This document shows, piece by piece, positions 26,438 through 35,575 of a stretch of 64,000 bases of DNA. Under the pieces are notes generated by a model. That model had not been told where the DNA came from. It searched no databases and saw nothing but the letters and a program-made list of their open reading frames with translations. Both the position numbers and the translations under genes were made by a program. Origin of the DNA: Chaetorhynchus papuensis (Eukaryota; Chordata; Aves; Passeriformes; Rhipiduridae); contig VWYX01000666.1 of assembly GCA_013396525.1 (NCBI GenBank), positions 251,263 through 315,262 of the forward strand, written 5' to 3'. Numbering within the stretch: position 1 is the first letter of the stretch; each line of letters begins with the position of its first letter.

Positions 26438-27065
26438 TAATCATAGAATCTCTTGACTTGGAAGTGACCCACAAGAATAATCCAATCCTAAGAATCACAC
26501 GATGTGCCCGAGGGCCCTGTCCAAACACTTCTTGAACTCTGTCAGGCTTGGTGTCATGACCACTTCCTTGGAGAGCCTGTTCCAGTGCCCAGCCATGCTC
26601 TGGGTGAAGAAACTTTTCCTAATATTCAACCTAAACTTCTCCTGACACAGCTTCAGGTCATTCCCTTGGGTCCTGTCATTGGTCACCCAAGAGCATAGAT
26701 CAGTGCCAGCTCCTCCACTTCCCCCCACAAGGGAGCTGCAGACCACTGTGAGGTCTTCCCTCAGACTACTCGTCTCCAGGCTGAATAAGGTAGGTCACCT
26801 CAGCCACACCATGTGGTGTCTCCTTTAGACCCTTCCCCATCTTCATAGCCCTCCTTTGGATGCTTTCTAATAGCTTTGTATCTTCTGTTGTGGTGCCCTG
26901 AACTGCACATATCCTTGAGAGTGAGGCTGCACCAGCACAGAGCAGAGCAGTCTCTTGCCCCTCTCCAGCCTCTCGTTCCTCAGTCTGTTTGTACATCCAG
27001 GGTTTCCCTGTTGCAAGTGCAGAATCTGGCACTTGCTATTTATTGTTCAACGTGTTTAACAGGGA
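26438..27065 (-). mobile_element. CR1 LINE, 5'-truncated, about 630 bases
   Basis: The + strand starts with taatcatagaatctcttgac, the reverse complement of a CR1 3' end, and continues with typical CR1 3' region. On the - strand, 26495-26746 gives a CR1 ORF2 carboxy-terminus (FRLNIRKSFFT and GHWNRLSKEVVMTPSL), and 26766-27032 gives a further decayed part. It belongs to the subgroup with a 'cttgagttggaagggaccca'-type end, like the copy at 31.27 kb. It lies just upstream of the candidate gene at 27.8 kb. Confidence 0.92.
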
Positions 27066-27738
27066 AATCGTACGCTGAATACCTGGCTCTGAGCCTGGTG
27101 TTATCAGCAGAATTTTGAGAGAATTTTAAATTCACAGATTGGCTTACATGACAGCAGGCCTGGTGGCTGCAGTGGGGTACACCTGTCTCAGAGGGGAAAA
27201 GGATCTCTGCTCAAGAGTTAACGTGGCCTGCTGAGAGAGCTGTAAACTAGAGCTGAAGGGGGAAAGGGATAAATTAGGCTCGCTAGGGATAAGCCTAGGG
27301 GTGGCACACTGACTTGTGGAAGGACAGTAGCAGAGGTAGGAAATGGTGTCTTTAAAGGTATTGAAACTGTAACAAAAGGAGAGGGGGAGAGGGGAAAAGC
27401 CAGTTTCTTGATAGAATGCTACCTGACACAAATAGTTGCAAGGCTCTTGCAAGTTGACTCTTTTATGCAGTCTTTATACAGTGCTTTTGATACAGATTTC
27501 TGAGAAGAAAGACCTGAGTGGCTCTGCACTCCCATGCACAGTGCTGCCTCCCAAAATAGGTCCACCCTTCTCCACTTCTGCTCCTTCCATGCTCATGCAG
27601 GAACAGGAAATTCAGCAGAGGGCGGATTCAGAAATTCATGGGCAATGGGAGTACCTTGGGGAGCCCTGGTGGAGGGCATGGCCCAACGGGGCTGTGAGGT
27701 CACAGAGCCCCTCTGACTTGTTCTGCGCCAGCTGTCGG
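27066..27738 (+). other. Upstream region of candidate gene, possible 5' UTR/promoter
   Basis: Between the CR1 at 26.4-27.1 kb and the CAG-rich run. GC content rises here. The frame that holds the candidate start codon (27799) is open upstream to 27436, so a longer amino-terminus cannot be ruled out. I see no convincing TATA box and no CpG island. Confidence 0.35.
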
Positions 27739-27798
27739 CAATGCTGCAACAGCGGCAGCAACAGCGGCAGCAACAGCAGCAGCAACAGCAGCAGCAGC
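27739..27798 (+). repeat. CAG/CAA/CGG-type trinucleotide repeat
   Basis: About 20 triplets of (GCAGCAACA)-like composition, mainly CAG with CAA and CGG interruptions, ending exactly at the ATG at 27799. In the frame of that ATG it would read as Ser/Asn/Gly codons. It is most simply a 5' UTR repeat. Triplet runs of this kind vary in length between individuals. Confidence 0.85.
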
Positions 27799-27919
27799 AT
27801 GTTGCGAGTATGGGGGGTCATGGTCCTCACCCAGTGCCTCCTCCTCTTTCTGGTGGTCCTGCAAGCCCGGGACACCCATTCTGCTCCAACACGAGGGCAG
27901 GGAGCAGGTCAGCATGCAG
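27799..27919 (+). CDS. Candidate exon 1: signal peptide
   Basis: Starts MLRVWGVMVLTQCLLLFLVV, a good signal peptide: a basic residue, then a hydrophobic core and a small residue (Ala23) for cleavage. This start was chosen over upstream in-frame codons because the hydrophobic core must lie near the terminus. Donor at 27920 (atgcag|gtacct). A second donor at 27908 (gagcag|gtcagc) has the same phase and would remove four residues. Confidence 0.55.
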
Positions 27920-30037
27920 GTACCTACACCCAGCCCCAGGCTGGTGACAGCAGGGCCAGGGCAAAGGCTGGGTGAGCCAGAAAGGGCTCATATACATGAG
28001 GGCATGGGGCAAACACACCACGAGGAGGTGTGGGGGGGCTGCAGCTACTCTGGGGTTCCTAACAAGCAGAGAGGTGGGGAGTGACAGTATGGGGCCAGAA
28101 CTTGGCACTGTGTTCTCCACCACTCGGCGATGGTTAGCCAGCCTCCTGGCTGGGCTCCAGGCCTGATCTGCGGGTTGTGTGGGTACAGCGTGGCTTTTTG
28201 CTTGCTTTGAGAGCTGCCGGGTCACAGTCACAAGGTCAGCCATGCAAACCTGTGGGTGTGAGAATCCAGACCCACCGGTGTGTGCCCTGTCACTACATGA
28301 GCTCCTTACACATTGCGTATTCAGGTAAGACAGTGGAGAGCACAACAAAATCGGTGCATCTCATGGGTGTTTGGTTGTAGACGTGGCCAGAGAGAGGGCT
28401 TTTCCAGCTCCTCGGATGGATTCTCTGCTGGTTCCCAGCTCATATCCCACAGGTGAGTATCTGTGAGTCTCTACTGACGTCACAGAACAAGCTTTCCTTT
28501 TCCATGTTACTCATGCGAAATGTAACTTCATAATTTCCATTAATGTCCTCAAATAAAGCTAAAACAGGGAATGATTTCCAGCAGACACTTGAAGTTCCAA
28601 AGAAAGTCGTGGAAGATTTGGAGAAAACTGAAAAGGGTTAGTATAACTCACTCTGTTAACTGTAGGACCTGGGAAGCTGAGCTTTTAGCTTCCTGTAGCC
28701 TGCACAGCAGGAAGGGATCAGAGCCTCACTGCAGGGACAATTGATTTCACACCTTGCATGGGCTGCTGAGCCACAGTGGTGGTCCAGACAAGCGTCTGCT
28801 ACCAGCTGAGCTTCCAGATGAGTCCCAGGGGCAGCTGCTGCTGCAGTTGTGCAATTACTGGTCAGAGTTGCTTTGTGCAGATGTGAATATCCAGATGTCA
28901 GGAACAGGTGTGTGCTGAATTTGTGTTCAGCTCATTAACAGTCCAGCTTCAAGGCAGGAATTACAACCCATGAGAGACTCTGCAGGCTCTTCTGCTTGTG
29001 ATGGATTTTCAGCCAGCAGACTGATAGCTGTGGTGGGATGAGTGTTACTGTTGGTGGTGCTTCTGGAGTGTGTGAGGGATGTGAAGAGGAGCTAACTGCT
29101 CTTGAGCCAGGAGAGGGCGAGCACCCTGCCAGTCACTGGAGGAGAGAGAGCCTTTGGCTGCTGGAAGGGAGGTGCAGGCAGTTTTGGTTTGCAGGGACCA
29201 GCAGGCTTTGCCTGGGCTGCCAGCGGTGTTGTGGAAGAAACAGGATCAGCTCTCTGAGGATAACTTGTCTCTAGTGTGTGGAGGTTACTGCCAGCAGTGT
29301 GCCATGGAGATGCTGGTAGTCATGTCTGGGTGGGGTGAGAGATTGCTCACCTCCCACCACACCCAGTTCCCAGGAATTTCAGAACTGTGCTCTCTTGGGA
29401 ACGAGGCCACTTGTGAGATTATTTGTAGCACAGAGCACAGTAATGTGTGCTGTTTTCTCTTCTCCTGCAGGGCAAGAGGCTGGGGAAGAGACCAAGAATT
29501 GTGATCCTCAGCTTCTGGACATGTTCTCTATTCTAGGGATTACAGTAGCCTTGTGTGTGCTGCTGCTTTGGATAATTGTATGTTGTATATGCATGTCACG
29601 GCTGAGGGAGAAAGACATGTGAGTGGGCTTTTCACAGGAGTTATTTATTGCTGGCTTGACAAGGCAAGTGCTGGCAGTACTCTGCTGAGATTTCCCCTTT
29701 AACTGTCCTCTTAATTAATATCAATGAGTAGTCATTTCTGAAATGCATTTGCACAGGGGGCCCCAGAGATAAGAAGCAGCACTGGGACAAGCTGATACTG
29801 TCTGAAAAAGCGAAGATCAAACTAGAGGTAAAGGTGAAGCAGAGTCAGGAGAAAGACCAGGATGCAGATCTCCCAACTCTGCCTGCTTGTTTCAGATGTT
29901 CTCTGGCAGATGGTGCCTCTTCACAGGACAACTGGGTGTCTGTGGATTCACCTCACCCCACAGCATCCCAGTGTCCCTGTAACCAGTATCAACAGGGATA
30001 TTGTGCCTCAGAAGACTGTGGTTTTTTTAATGAATAA
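27799..30037 (+). CDS. Candidate six-exon gene, type I membrane protein (unknown family)
   Basis: Proposed exons are 27799-27919, 28214-28324, 28381-28452, 28568-28636, 29471-29618 and 29767-30037. Joined, they give 263 codons and a stop without a frame break; introns 1-4 are all phase 1 and intron 5 is phase 2. The product would start with a signal peptide (hydrophobic residues 7-21). An extracellular part follows with cysteines at about 51, 63 and 66 (C-x11-C-x2-C). One membrane segment lies at about 143-166, then Arg/Lys (stop-transfer), then a tail of about 90 residues with CxxC (215-218) and a Cys-rich end. I do not recognise the family. The short Cys motif plus one membrane span is faintly like a small TNF-receptor-type protein, but most cysteines of that fold are missing. 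The extracellular phase-1 introns are typical of surface receptors. Exact splice sites are inferred. Confidence 0.5.
28214..28324 (+). CDS. Candidate exon 2: three-cysteine extracellular segment
   Basis: Acceptor after a pyrimidine-rich run (ggctttttgcttgctttgagag|); an alternative acceptor at 28234 has the same phase. Encodes CKPVGVRIQTHRCVPCHYM with its three cysteines. Donor attcag|gtaaga at 28325 is strong. Reading on past the donor meets an in-frame stop at 28378-28380. Confidence 0.5.
28381..28452 (+). CDS. Candidate exon 3: 72-base linker exon
   Basis: Flanked by ggttgtag| and |gtgagtat. Phase 1 at both ends and exactly 24 codons, so it could be skipped without a frame change. It encodes a Pro/Ser-containing linker without cysteine. 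The intron before it would be only 56 bases, unusually short for a vertebrate. Confidence 0.45.
28568..28636 (+). CDS. Candidate exon 4: charged stalk segment
   Basis: Between aaaacag| (weak pyrimidine tract) and |gttagt. 69 bases, phase 1 at both ends, 23 codons. Encodes a charged stretch (LEVPKKVVEDLEKTEK) that would form a stalk. It is the least certain exon because both splice sites are ordinary or weak. Confidence 0.4.
29221..29415 (+). repeat. Local duplication, copy 1 (intron 4 of candidate gene)
   Basis: The block with tctctgagga, gaggttactgccagcag, gagatgct and ccaccacacccagttcccaggaat recurs in the same order and orientation at 31,024-31,205. By eye about three quarters of positions match, with a short insertion here (near 29,320-29,345). 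It lies directly upstream of the membrane exon. Confidence 0.8.
29471..29618 (+). CDS. Candidate exon 5: transmembrane segment
   Basis: Excellent acceptor (ctgttttctcttctcctgcag|) and donor (gacat|gtgagtg). Encodes a short acidic stalk with one Cys, then FSILGITVALCVLLLWIIV followed by Cys-rich residues and SRLREK, a classic single membrane span with a basic stop-transfer. This is the best-supported exon. Confidence 0.6.
29767..30037 (+). CDS. Candidate exon 6: cytoplasmic tail and stop
   Basis: The frame is open for 89 codons to TAA at 30035-30037. It encodes a charged juxtamembrane part (DKLILSEKAKIKLE) and a tail with CFRC and a Cys-rich end (CPCNQ, YCASEDCGFF). To join in frame it needs the acceptor ...ggccccag|agataag. 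The first AG ten bases upstream (gcacag|ggggcc) would give a very short tail (four residues after Met) and a stop. Either form is possible. Confidence 0.42.
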
Positions 30038-31023
30038 TATTTTTTTTGCCAAAAGCAGTGAGTTCTTGCCTGTTTTAGCTGTTTCTGTTGGGGTAAAATG
30101 CAGAGTTGGCACTAGGGCTGTATCTGTGAGAGAGGCTGCCAGAGACCTTCACTGCAGTGTGGGACACCTTTGTACCAGCATCAGCCTCTTTTCCTCACTG
30201 GTGCTGTCATCAAGGCTTTCCTCCACCAGAATGGGCACATGTTGGTGAGACATGAGGTACAAAGGCTTGCCCATAAGCTTACATGAGATGTTGCCCTGAA
30301 TCAAGATTGTCTGGGTAGAGAGGGAAGGAGGTGCTGGGAAGGATGGGCATCCAGTGCTGAGCACATCAAAGAGGGCTGATGGAGTGACAGAGGCTGCAGG
30401 TGCAGCAGTGTCCTCCACCCCAGAGCTCAGAGATGATAAATGAGTGGAAAGTTGGAGCAGGGCTGGGTGAGAGAGAAGACTGAAAGCAATGTGCTGTTAA
30501 TCACAAAGGTGGCATTAAAAATGAAACAGTTAAAAGAAATAACAATAAATATAAATAATAATAATAGTAATAATAAATGTAAAAAGAAAGAGTTTAACCA
30601 TTGCAGACTGTCAGCAAAGGGGAAGAACACCTTTGGAATACATCTAAAGTCACACTGGCTGAGTACAGCAGAGCCTGTTCAGGCTGATATGGAGTCTGAC
30701 TTGCAAGGGTCTATTCAGAGCACGTCAGATGACAAAAAGGACAGACCCCAAAGCCAGTCTTAGGACACCTCTGCCCTGCAGCTGTGTCTGAAGGGTACAG
30801 CAGCCAGGCAGAAAAGGCTGTAGACATTGTCCTAGGCTGCCTTGCAGGGCATTATAAACACCTCTTCCCAGCACCCCTTCCCCCTGCGCAGAGCCCCCCA
30901 TGTCACCCAGTCAGCCCAGCTGCTGACCTGACTGTGCATTCTCATTCTGTGCACCTGCAGGAACTTCCCCCAGTGCCTGTTTTTGCCCACTCAGGTGTCT
31001 GCAGCCAGCACTGAAATTCTCAG
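30038..31023. other. Region downstream of candidate gene, no firm gene
   Basis: Probably 3' UTR or intergenic. A- and AAT-rich sequence at 30,530-30,590 contains AATAAA words (for example 30,544-30,549) that could serve as a polyadenylation signal for the candidate gene. A - strand open frame (30149-30418) and a possible 34-base exon (30961-30994, cctgcag|...|gtgtct) are not well enough supported to call. Confidence 0.4.
30530..30582. repeat. (AAT)n-like simple repeat
   Basis: Impure run of AAT/AAC triplets: aataacaataaatataaata then ataataatagtaataataaa. It is low-complexity and provides several AATAAA words. Confidence 0.75.
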
Positions 31024-31205
31024 CACAGGGAAAGTGTTCCAGAAGATGCCAGAACAGTTCTCTGAGGATGGCTGTTGTCTCTGGCGTGTGTAGGTTATTG
31101 CCAGCAGCATAACAGAGAGATGCTCATAGAGTTCTCATGTCCCACCACACTCAGTTCCCAGGAATTCTGGAACTTTGCCCTTTTGAGAACAAGGCCTTTT
31201 GAACC
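31024..31205 (+). repeat. Local duplication, copy 2
   Basis: Matches 29,221-29,415. Shared words include ttctctgaggat, gttattgccagcag, gagatgctcatag and cccaccacactcagttcccaggaatt. The membrane exon that follows copy 1 is not found after copy 2; instead a CR1 fragment begins about 60 bases later. Confidence 0.8.
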
Positions 31206-31267
31206 ACGGTCAGCAGGGGATGGGAACTGTGGCTCTTGACTCTCCATGCAAAAAACAGTCATAAAAT

Positions 31268-31420
31268 CAGAATCATAAAATCTCTTGAGTTGGAAGAGAC
31301 CCACAAAGATAATCAAGTGCAGCTCCTGGTCCTGCAGAAGACACTCCAAGAATCACACCCTGTGCCTGAGAGCACTGTCCAAATGCTTTTTGAACTCTGG
31401 CAGGCTGGTGCTTCCAGGGA
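31268..31420 (-). mobile_element. CR1 LINE fragment, about 150 bases
   Basis: + strand begins cagaatcataaaatctcttgagttggaaga and continues through the CR1 3' region to tttttgaactctggcaggctgg. The element lies on the - strand. It belongs to the same subgroup as the copy at 26.44 kb. Confidence 0.9.
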
Positions 31421-34400
31421 AGCTGCCATTTGCTGTTCAGTAACACAATATGCACAGCAAGGCTGGCACCGGAGGGAACTGCCATGCCTGGGTGTGTCAA
31501 GGCAGTGTTTTTTCAGGGGGTCCCTGTCATCTACACCACCTTGTGCGTGTAGTTCTGAAATGTCCCACACATTTTAGAAATCTGGACACAATTTTTTTCT
31601 ACCACCCAGGCACAAAAAATCTCCAGGAGGAAGAGCAGGACAGATCTGAGGGAAGAGAGCCCCTTATTGTAATGTATCAGTATTATTCCTGTCACCAGGC
31701 TAATACATTGAAGGCAGTTCTGCTGAAAAGCCTTTCAGATGCAGTGAGTAGCTGAGCAGTGGTGTAATTTAGTGCTGGGCAAACAGCAAAGGGTAAATTT
31801 CTCTGCACTCTGTAAGTTTGGATGTGTTCAGGAGTTTGTCTCAGGTTGGGCTATGCTTTTTTTTTTTTTTTTTAAGCTATCATGCATTTCTAAAAATCTA
31901 TTTATGGAAATACAAGAGTTTCGTGAATAAATGAGATGGCATATTCCTTTCTTCATTTCGTGAATTACAGTATCAACATTTTAGAGCCTGTTCATGAATT
32001 AATAATTACTTTAATCAATAAAAATAATTACAGTGCTAAGAACATTTTAACAATGAATGCTTTCATGCTGTTTCCACTCCTTTTTAATTAAAGCATGACA
32101 ACTCATATTTACCATTTTCATCATGATTGCTCTAAATGGTGAAATTTGTCATCTTTGACTTGGGCTCTAATTATAATTCTTTTAGATGGTTCAAATTTCT
32201 TCTCATTGTTCAATTATGCTTGCTCCAATTTTAAACTGACAAAATTTTCCTCTCTAAATCTCTTTCATGCTGTAAGAATATCTTTGAATCCATAATACCC
32301 ACTTTAAATATTCTATGCTAGCCAAAATAAATGCAAATTAAATATATGAAATAGAAAAACAAATACAAACTTCTGAATATAAATAAATACAGCAGAAGAC
32401 CAATTATTTTCAGTTTAAATGCATCTATGTTACTTCAGTATAGCATGAAATATTAATATAAATTTGCTGCAAATACAGAAATTGTAATAAGACCATAATA
32501 AGCTTGCAAAAGCAGCATGCAAACTTAATTTTTGTGCCTGTGACACAGCGTCCAATTAAATGATCTCTTACTATTTTTTCATATGGAATCTCTTCCTTGC
32601 TTTTTCACTAGATAGCATGGCATTCCCTTAAATATAATAACCTGCTGTGATAGTCTTCTTCAGCCTATTCTCCATAACTTACTTTAGTATTTTTTTATAA
32701 TCTTGGCCATGTGAGAATAAATTTCTTTTCCTGGTCACAGTAAGATGTGTTTGCCTCACCAGTGTGTGCGTTCTGTCTGTCCCTCAGAGAGCGGTGTTTT
32801 CCTGGGTGTGAGCTAAGGGAGTGAGCCACTGAGGAACTAAAGGGGAAATTACTATGCTTGAGTTGATCACATTCAGGCAAGGAGGACCTGGGTTCTTAAA
32901 TTCCTTGCTTTGTAAAATACTGTGTAATGCTAAGAAACCTTATGACCACCCTAAGATCTTATTTCAAAGCTTCAGGTGGTTCAGGAATCGACCTAGCCTG
33001 GGGGCTTCCTCATGTGGATTCATTCCATCTGAACTTAAGTATGTAATTGTGATAGGAGGATCAGTGCAATGTCTCTTTGTACTCCCTGAAGCCCACACTG
33101 GTTCCTTTTTACAGCTTGCTATTATTTCTGTCATGTCTTTGGTAAAAACTTCTGCAACAACCTTATTTCTGGCACATCAGGTTTGCTTGCGAACTGTGTA
33201 GCGAAGAGGTGTATTGGGGCAGGTATCAGCGTGGTCCAGTTGCTGTGCCTGTCAGGTGGTTTTACCTCTCCTAAGGATGTTTTCAGTTGACCTTTATGGT
33301 TTTCAATCACTGCTTAACGTCTGCCTAAAAAGCCAAATACCTCCTCCTGTGCCTGTCAGAAACTGTCACTTACAGCCAGGCCGCTGTTTCAGGAATTTGC
33401 TGAGCATCAGTCTGCAAACAGATCCCACCGTTTGAATGCAACCTCTAAGAACTACTGTGATGGGACAATTAAAGACCAAATTACGGTGTGTGTGCATGGA
33501 GGGGAGTAAGTTAAATTGGCAGATGAAACCAGATTCCTGCTGTCCTACCTCTGGAGTGCTTGAATTAAAGTCATCACAAGGTTATTTCAACACGGGTTTT
33601 TGCCTGCACTTGCCAGTAGTTTTAGAAGATCCATTAGGAAGAAAGCAGCAAATAATTCAGTACAGAAATAGATCATCATAAGGATTAAAAAATTAGAGAT
33701 GCACTGTTCAGAGCTTTGCTGCTAAACCTAATTTAGCAGTCAGCATCTGCTTTCTCTGAATGACTTCTCCAATGGCGTCCTACAAACTGGCTTACCATGC
33801 TGGAAATCCTGGGGTTAATTCCATCTCTGGAGCAGAGTGTGCTTCTGGGTGCCCACGTCCCTGCTGCCGTTTACCAAGCATTTCTGACCTGTCCTGCTTT
33901 GTCTTTTCTTTCTGCCCAGTTCCTTTTTCAGATTTTTTCCCTGCTTCTCCCAGCTTTTTCTCTCTGGAGGTTCTTCAGGCTCTGTTTCAGCATTCCTGTG
34001 TGTTCTTGGGTGCTGCACTGTTTGCACAGTGGATTACACTGTGGTATTTAGTACCAAAATAGTAGTTTAAAAAAGGAGCAAAAGTATAAAACATGATAAT
34101 GGTTACTTTCTGGTTTTTAGCTGGAGGGCAATGCCCTGTTGCAAAAAATGTATATAAGTGCTGCTTTACTTGTAAGTGAGATTAGTTGGTGCATGAGACG
34201 CCTGTTGGCTTTTTGCACACAGCGCATTTAATTTGTGGTATATTAATTGCACTTGGTTAGCATCTTAGTGCATTTTAATAATAAAAAATTATTTTCAGAA
34301 ATTGTTCACTTCATGTGGGTCTCAGAACAGAGAAAGTGTATTTTTAAAGTTATTTGCATAGTCAGCTTTTTTGCAAGGAATATGGACAGCTTTGGACTTG

Positions 34401-35430
34401 TCACGTATGCAGACAAATAAGAGAAAATCACTGATTTCTACATTTTCTTTTTTTCAGTGACAGGGAATATGTTTTTGTGATATCCAAAGCAGCACTTGCC
34501 TATACTCAGTTGCTATTCCAGTATGATCAGTAATTGCTTTAATGAAGCAGAGAGGAGCTCAGATACCTATTTTCCTGGCACGTGTTCTGCAAGATACTAA
34601 ACACTTGAAATATTACACCCAAATCCAATGTCAGAATGCTTTTCCTGTGTTATTTCTTGAACTCAGAAAATTAATATATGTCGAAAAAGTAGGTTGAGCA
34701 AGTATTTGCATTTAGTGGATTTATCATTTGCTATTGGCAGCTCACATTATTTCAAGACATCTGAGAATACTTTGCCATGACATGATACAGCTTTTCCTTT
34801 AAAAAAAGGCATAAAAAATAATTGCTCTATAAGATGTAACGTTTATGAGGTTATATGAGTGGTTGCATAATGTGCACATGGTGAAAGCTGTGCATTTCAT
34901 GTTAAATACAAGAATGACTGTGCACTGGGAGGGAATATTTAGGAAATCATGAGAACTATAAAGGGCCATCTGCTTCGTGCTCCATTTTTATTTGCTGGAT
35001 TAACCCACTGCAATATTTAAATAGATAATGAATTGCTGTTTCATCTACTCATTAGATTTTTCATGGCATGAACCTACCTTATCATGAAAAAGGTTTTCTT
35101 TCTGTGCAGGGAGAGGACAGTTGTTTGGGAAAAGACAAAATATAATATGACAAATGGCATGAGCTATACCTTTCCTGTTAACCTTTCCTGTAATTCTAGT
35201 CTTTCCTGTACTTGCTCTTGTTTTCAACAGTGGTCCTAATGTGGCTGTGGAGTTACAAAGGAGGAGTGGAGAGTGGGGTCCTATCACTGTCCTCCCTCCC
35301 GTTCTTTTGGGCAATCCCCTGCGCTGACAGTAGGAGAGTGAGTGGGGAAGGTGTGCTGTGTTCTGCTTACTGTGGCTGCTGACATGGACCTCCTGGGTTG
35401 TTGCTGCCAAAGTCTTCCTTTGAACAGAAA
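31421..35430. other. Non-coding stretch, no gene seen
   Basis: Includes a poly-T run at 31,857-31,874, a very AT-rich block at 32.0-32.5 kb (listed separately) and short open frames around 32.85-34.06 kb that look like chance. No RNA gene or transposon recognised. Confidence 0.55.
31985..32480. promoter_or_regulatory. Possible conserved non-coding element, homeodomain-site rich
   Basis: Dense TAAT/ATTA cores: gaattaataattactttaat near 31,996-32,015, ctttttaattaaagcatgac near 32,080-32,099, and ctaattataattctttt near 32,167-32,183. There is no tandem repetition and no poly-A tail of a retroelement. Such blocks are often developmental enhancers in vertebrates. Composition is the only evidence. 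Confidence 0.28.
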
Positions 35431-35575
35431 CATGGAATTGTGGAATCATTTCAGTTGGACCTTCAAAGCTCATCTAGTTCAACCCCCCCCGCCATGTTCA
35501 GGGACATCTTTCGGTAGATCAGGTTGCTCAAGGCCCCGTCCAACCTGATTTTGAACACTTTGAATAGCTCCTAGG
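35431..35575 (-). mobile_element. CR1 LINE fragment, about 145 bases
   Basis: + strand: catggaattgtggaatcatt, then tagttcaacccccccc and gttcagggacatctttcggt, ending near tttgaacactttgaatagct. This is the reverse complement of a CR1 3' end. Confidence 0.88.

Noticed and set aside
28214..28324. Exon 2 as a TNF-receptor cysteine-rich domain
   Set aside because: Only three cysteines, without the further cysteines and the aromatic-acidic pair of the small family members. Kept only as a faint alternative in the gene entry.
29768..30037. Resemblance of the membrane and tail exons to the organic solute transporter beta subunit
   Set aside because: A few residues around the membrane span and an LSEK word are similar, but that protein has no signal peptide or upstream extracellular exons. 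The likeness is too weak to call.
30149..30418. 89-codon open frame on the - strand just downstream of the candidate gene
   Set aside because: Composition looks somewhat protein-like (EESLDDSTSEEKRL) but there are no clear exon borders and no family match; it may be a chance frame in GC-richer DNA.
30961..30994. Possible 34-base exon between cctgcag and gtgtctgcag
   Set aside because: Borders fit GT/AG rules, but so short an exon with no frame partner cannot be supported.
35045..35473. 142-codon open frame on the - strand
   Set aside because: Its start lies inside a CR1 fragment and the rest has no protein-like features.
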